From assembly GCF_001294335.1 (NCBI RefSeq), contig NZ_LGKG01000191.1, positions 1 through 15,850 on the forward strand: 15,850 bases of DNA. The letters run 5' to 3'. Each line of letters opens with the position of its first letter. Positions within the stretch are counted from its first letter, which is position 1. A model generated the notes under the pieces. It worked only from the letters and a program-made list of their open reading frames with translations. It searched no databases and was not told the DNA's origin. Source of the stretch: Streptomyces chattanoogensis. Lineage in GTDB: Bacteria; Actinomycetota; Actinomycetes; Streptomycetales; Streptomycetaceae. Position numbers and translations under genes: made by a program. Of this stretch, positions 12,800-15,850 are shown piece by piece.

Positions 12800-13312
12800 T
12801 CACTCCACCGGCTCTGCCTCAGCCAGAAGCTGACGCAGCCGTGCAACGCCGCGGGTCGTCAGTGAACGGGCGGTACCCACCGGACAGCCCAGCACCTCCG
12901 CGACATCCCGCTCGGGCAGGTCCTGGTAGTAGCGCAGCACCACCGCAGCCCGCTGCCGCGCCGGAAGCAACGCCAACACGGCCTCCAACCGGGTCTGTTC
13001 GTCCACGGCAGCGGTCTCGTCTGCCACCTCGGGCGGGTCGGGCAACTGGTCCACAGGGTGCTCGCCCCACCAGCGACGCCGTGCCGAGCGAGCCGCAGCG
13101 CGGGCCAGGACCCTGCGCACATACGCCTCGGGCGCCTCCTTGGCCACCTTCGGCCAGGCAAACCACAGTTTGACGAGCGATTCCTGCAGCAGATCCTCGG
13201 CCCGGTGCCGGTCTCCACCGGTGAACAGCCGCGCCAGGTGAAGCAACGCCGACCACCGAGCCGCCACGAACCGGTCGAACTCATCGGCCCGCAACTGCCC
13301 CATCAGCGTCAC
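12800..13312 (-). CDS. SigE-family ECF RNA polymerase sigma factor
   Basis: A 170-residue ECF sigma factor. Region 2 lies at about residues 10-80 (FDRFVAARWSALLHLARLFT, HRAEDLLQESLVKLWFAWPK, PEAYVRRVLARAAARSARRR). Region 4 lies at about 108-162 (RLEAVLALLPARQRAAVVLR, YYQDLPERDVAEVLGCPVGT, ARSLTTRGVARLRQLL). The FVAARW opening and YVRRVL segment are typical of the actinobacterial SigE-like family. I preferred the GTG at 13312 because GAGGTGA, a strong anti-16S match, lies at optimal distance. The ATG at 13303 is a plausible alternative that shortens it by three residues. Its stop is ten bases from the start of the one-helix membrane protein, indicating an operon and a sigma/anti-sigma relationship. 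The secreted protein gene at 9181 and secY at 12066 are possible targets. Confidence 0.9.
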   Translation of the reverse strand: MTLMGQLRADEFDRFVAARWSALLHLARLFTGGDRHRAEDLLQESLVKLWFAWPKVAKEAPEAYVRRVLARAAARSARRRWWGEHPVDQLPDPPEVADETAAVDEQTRLEAVLALLPARQRAAVVLRYYQDLPERDVAEVLGCPVGTARSLTTRGVARLRQLLAEAEPVE

Positions 13313-13477
13313 CCCTCACCTCAACACGCCCCTACACCCTGAATAAAGACACTGGCCCCTGCCCCGCTATGCACCCCCGGCAAGTGACGTGGCTCACGCG
13401 TGCCCTCCTGGCCGTACCCACGGGGCGACGGCGGCAGGGCATCTCACGATGACGCAGGCATGGCTGGGCTGCTGCGC

Positions 13478-13745
13478 GCCGGACGTGGCTCATCAGCGCG
13501 TCGTAGTCCTTCGCCGGGGTGATCTCGAGGTATTCGACTTCTGTGAGTGCCTCGAGGCTGTGGCCGGGTGTCCAGTGGCAGGACTCGCCCGATGGGAAGT
13601 CGTGCACTCCGTCCGGGCCGTGGACACGCATCGATCTGACCCCGGCTTCCAGTCGGATCCGGCACACCGCCATGCCGCCGTAGTCCTGACGTCTGATCTC
13701 GGTGCCGGGTGCCTCGAAGGCCGTCGGCAGGCTGTCGGTGATGCT
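13478..13745 (-). pseudogene. Cupin-domain protein remnant
   Basis: The minus strand encodes SITDS followed by LPTAFEAPGTEIRRQDYG and GMAVCRIRLEAGV, then SMRVHGPDGVHDF, ESCHWTPGHSLEAL and ITPAKDYDALMSHVRR. As I recall them, actinomycete cupin proteins share the first part, then have a PHWGY-containing segment of about 25 residues before the strand that matches SMRVH. That metal-binding segment is missing here. No start codon exists where the gene should begin: upstream lies a CGGAC triplet repeat. The frame also has no stop at the natural end and runs on to 13332. Together these indicate a dead copy with an internal in-frame deletion. The family assignment comes from recalled homologues, while the missing start is visible. 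Confidence 0.55.
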
Positions 13746-13760
13746 CGGACCGGACCGGAC
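13746..13760. repeat. Three tandem CGGAC units
   Basis: CGGAC is repeated exactly three times at 13746-13760, directly upstream (minus sense) of the cupin remnant, where a start codon and ribosome binding site would be expected. Slippage here could explain the loss of the start. Confidence 0.6.
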
Positions 13761-13951
13761 CGTTCCACGGCATGTGGGTGTCGCCGACAGAGGGCGGATT
13801 GCCTTCGCGAAGCGATGTGCCGGGGCAGTGGAGGAACGGCAACGAGCTTTCGCGGCCGCGGTGAGATCCGGCCCGGCGTCCCGCGCGTGGGGACCAGCCA
13901 CGCCGAGCTCAGCGAGCTTGGCGTGGTCCGGTTCGCGCTGCTCGGCCCCGT

Positions 13952-15079
13952 CTACTGAGCGGACGCGGCCGCCTCGTGAGCCGGCTCGGCCTGCCCGTTG
14001 CAGAATGCCTCCTTGATGAGCCTCTGCTGCGCCTTCTGGAACGCCTCGGCCGTGGCGGCGAAGTCGAGCTCGGCGTCACCGATGGTCAGCGAGGCGGTCA
14101 GGGTCTTACTGCCGTCGGGCGTGCTGTACATCAGCGCCCCCCAACCGAAAAAGCCGCCGTTGTGGTGGAAGAGGGTGCCGCCGTCCGTCTCCTCCACGAA
14201 CAACCCCAGGCCGTAGCCGAGTTTGGGGTGCGGCGTGCGCATCTCGGCCAGCAGTGCGTCCGGCAGGAGCTTGCCGCTCATCAGGGCAGAGAAGAACGTG
14301 TGGAGATCCTCGGTGGTCGAGATCATGTCGCCGGCGGCGGAGATCCAGGAGACGTTGAAGCGGGTGACGTCGACGACCTTCCACTGGCCGGCGTGCTCGT
14401 ACCGGTAGTAGCCGTGAGCGTGCGGTGCAGGGATCTCCGGTGAGGCGCCCGGCACCACGGTGCCCGACAGTCCCAGCGGATGCAGGATCAGCCGCTGCAT
14501 CTCCTCGGCCAACGATCGGCCGGTGACCTCCTCAATCAGCAACTTGGCCAGTACGTAGTTGGTGTTGGAGTAGCTCCAGTCCGTCCCCGGCTCAAACCGC
14601 GCCGGCTTGGACAACGCCAGCCGTACCAACTCCTCCGGCTGGTAGGTGTGGAACTGGTTGTCCACGTACTCCTGGCCCTGCCAGGGGATCCCCGGCGCGA
14701 CCGTCCCGTCGTCGTAGTACTCGCCGGTGTAGTTGAACAGACCGCTGGTGTGCTGCAGCAGCATCCGCACCGTGATCCGCCGGTCCAGCCCGAACTTGGG
14801 CAGGTAGTCATCCGCCGGACTGTCCAGCCCGATCCTGCCTTCGGCCACCAGTTGCAGCACCACGGTCGCGGTGAAGGTCTTGGTGGTGCTGCCTATCCGG
14901 AAGTGCCCGTTCGTCGGCGGCTCGGCGCTCTCGCCCAGCTTGCGCACCCCGGCGCTGCCGACCCACTCGCCCCGCTCATCGTTCACGCGCAGTTGCATCC
15001 CGGCGAAACCGGAATCGACGATCTCCTCTATGGCCTTCTGCAGCTCCGGGCGATCCAGTCCGGTGAGGGTGAGGGACAT
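13952..15079 (-). CDS. Serine hydrolase, beta-lactamase/D-Ala-D-Ala carboxypeptidase fold
   Basis: A 375-residue enzyme of the class C beta-lactamase/DD-peptidase family (S12-like). The three active-site motifs are present: Ser64-Thr-Thr-Lys67 (FRIGSTTKTFTATVVLQLVA), Tyr170-Ser-Asn172 (PGTDWSYSNTNYVLAKLLIE) and His306-Asn-Gly308 (FHHNGGFFGWG). MLLQHTSGLFNYTG is also typical. The third motif is HNG rather than the HTG of the R61 DD-peptidase, so the reaction may be ester or amide hydrolysis of a small molecule rather than cell-wall cleavage. I chose the ATG at 15079, with AAGGAG seven bases upstream. That start gives no signal peptide (MSLTLTGLDRPELQKAIEEI), implying a cytosolic enzyme. A longer in-frame extension to 15253 is Pro/His-rich and non-native. 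No regulator is adjacent. Confidence 0.88.
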   Translation of the reverse strand: MSLTLTGLDRPELQKAIEEIVDSGFAGMQLRVNDERGEWVGSAGVRKLGESAEPPTNGHFRIGSTTKTFTATVVLQLVAEGRIGLDSPADDYLPKFGLDRRITVRMLLQHTSGLFNYTGEYYDDGTVAPGIPWQGQEYVDNQFHTYQPEELVRLALSKPARFEPGTDWSYSNTNYVLAKLLIEEVTGRSLAEEMQRLILHPLGLSGTVVPGASPEIPAPHAHGYYRYEHAGQWKVVDVTRFNVSWISAAGDMISTTEDLHTFFSALMSGKLLPDALLAEMRTPHPKLGYGLGLFVEETDGGTLFHHNGGFFGWGALMYSTPDGSKTLTASLTIGDAELDFAATAEAFQKAQQRLIKEAFCNGQAEPAHEAAASAQ

Positions 15080-15329
15080 GGTTGTGCTCCTTATGTGTTG
15101 CGTGGGTGGTTGTTGCGGTGAGGGTGTGGCTGCCCAGGGTGGCGATGAGGTTGTGTCGGCCGCCGAGGGCATGGGCGTGAGCGGGCGAGCGGGTCCAGGG
15201 CGGTGGCCGTGCTGCGTTTGCTGTGCGGGATGCCTCCCCGGCGCGGCGTCCATGGCGTTCGCGATTTCGGACCGGTGGGCCCGTGGCGGTCAGGGTCCGG
15301 TTGTACCTGCCCGTGATCGTGGGGGCACC
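15080..15329. other. Gene-free spacer upstream of the serine hydrolase
   Basis: No start with ribosome binding site, recognisable product or strong dyad was found. Minus-strand frames here are Pro/His/Arg-rich, typical of non-coding GC-rich DNA. It probably contains the serine hydrolase promoter and the eroded remainder of the ABC ATPase whose start lies just to the right. Confidence 0.4.
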
Positions 15330-15392
15330 TCAGACGGTCTTGCCGCCGTAGGGCGTGCGCTGCCCGTTCGCCCGGATGACCGGGTGGGTGCT
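15330..15392 (-). pseudogene. Vestigial start of a DrrA-type ABC ATPase
   Basis: Thirty-eight bases after the DUF4097 gene, a minus-strand frame reads ST followed by HPVIRANGQRTPYGGKTV and a TGA at 15332-15330, with every third position G or C. DrrA-like ABC ATPases commonly begin with IRA-GLRKSYG-KTVLDGI, so the match covers the first 20 or so residues before the Walker A motif. The stop falls exactly where LDG should follow, and no ATP-binding motifs occur downstream. The codon in the start position is CTC, so initiation is also lost. DUF4097 genes are often followed by such an ATPase and a permease, which supports the reading. The homology is short and recalled, not searched. Confidence 0.5.
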
Positions 15393-15430
15393 GAGGGGTG
15401 CGCCCTTTGCGTGCCCTTTGGAGGAGCGGG

Positions 15431-15850
15431 TCAGAGGCTGCGGGCGGTGATGTCGCCGTGGGAGGTGGTGGCGCGGATGTCGAGATCGGCGGTGCCATTG
15501 TTCTTGAGGGCGTTGCTGATGCGGCCGTAGGCAGTGTCGGCGTCCAGGGCGGCCGAGACGCCGGCGGCGGCGCCGACGGTGATGTCGCCGGCCTGGGTGC
15601 GGAGCACGACCTTGCCGCCCGTGGCCTCGGTGATCCGGATGTCGCCCCTTGCGGTGCTGATCTCCGCGGGCCCGCCCAGCCGGCCGACCGCGACGTCGCC
15701 GTCGACCGCGGTGAGGCGCACGCTCGCGGCCTCGTCCACCTTGATCTGGCTGTACGCGCCTTCGAAGACGACGTCGCCGAGGCGGCCGACCGTCCGGAGT
15801 TCGGCGCTGGCCGCCCTGGCGTCGATGTGGGAACCGGCGGGCAGCTTGAC
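15431..15850 (-). CDS. DUF4097-family beta-repeat protein, N-terminus beyond the right edge
   Basis: The last 139 codons of a gene entering from the right edge. The protein is a ladder of short beta repeats typical of DUF4097 adhesin-like proteins: VGRLGDVVFEGAYSQIKVDE, ASVRLTAVDGDVAVGRLG, ISTARGDIRITEATGG, VVLRTQAGDITVG, and the usual ending TTSHGDITARSL. The frame stays open from 15850 to the TGA at 15433-15431; the ATG at 15739 is internal. Function in this family is poorly known. In actinomycetes many lie in operons with ABC transporters, and a decayed ABC ATPase start follows here. Confidence 0.8.
   Translation of the reverse strand, partial: VKLPAGSHIDARAASAELRTVGRLGDVVFEGAYSQIKVDEAASVRLTAVDGDVAVGRLGGPAEISTARGDIRITEATGGKVVLRTQAGDITVGAAAGVSAALDADTAYGRISNALKNNGTADLDIRATTSHGDITARSL

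Noticed and set aside
13923..13958. Plus-strand VVRFALLGPVY, resembling the start of a SARP regulator
   Set aside because: Only eleven residues before a stop, no ribosome binding site, and the rest of the gene is absent; a chance match is as likely.
1..15850. Search for tRNA, rRNA, CRISPR, insertion sequences and attachment sites
   Set aside because: No cloverleaf, regularly spaced direct repeats, transposase motifs or terminal inverted repeats were recognised by eye.

Overview
The base composition (very high G+C, strong G/C at third codon positions), frequent GTG starts, purine-rich ribosome binding sites and an actinobacterial-type SecY point to a Streptomyces or close relative. The species cannot be named from the sequence. 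No rRNA, tRNA, CRISPR array, transposase or phage gene was seen. The window looks like accessory chromosome: small regulator-plus-target units separated by decaying gene fragments.

Left part (1-4755). A broken polysaccharide-deacetylase-like gene (1-490, minus) is followed by about 400 bp without a convincing gene. Next is a two-gene minus-strand unit (959-1767): a four-helix membrane protein and a translationally coupled winged-helix regulator, with a likely leaderless promoter flanked by TTTCCG/CGGAAA repeats and a strong hairpin terminator. A carboxymuconolactone-decarboxylase-family gene (1846-2247, minus) is divergent from a LysR regulator (2373-3260, plus). A rhomboid-like membrane protein (3299-4018, minus) is divergent from a TetR regulator (4114-4755, plus), with one perfect and one degenerate copy of the same palindrome between them.

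Middle (4756-10652). A LysR gene (4952-5875, minus) is divergent from an M20 metallopeptidase and an MHS-type MFS transporter (6064-8826, plus). This layout suits an inducible uptake-and-hydrolysis locus. It is followed by a secreted 341-residue protein whose second half resembles an aerolysin/ETX-MTX2 pore-forming module (9181-10206), two terminator hairpins, a 12-bp tandem repeat and a 75-residue zinc-ribbon protein (10425-10652).

Right part (10653-15850, all genes minus). From upstream to downstream in transcription these are: a partial DUF4097 beta-repeat protein running off the right edge, followed by what looks like the vestigial start of a DrrA-type ABC ATPase; a beta-lactamase-fold serine hydrolase; a cupin remnant; a SigE-family ECF sigma factor with a one-helix membrane partner carrying a Pro/Met repeat tail; and a complete SecY gene outside its usual ribosomal-protein operon. 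The SecY stop codon overlaps an ATG that begins like adenylate kinase (MRIVLV) and then loses resemblance. This suggests the SecY gene came from a copied secY-adk segment.

The most interesting points are the solitary SecY next to a sigma/anti-sigma-like pair, the candidate secreted pore-former, the two operator arrays, and the repeated pattern of genes cut just after their start or through their middle.
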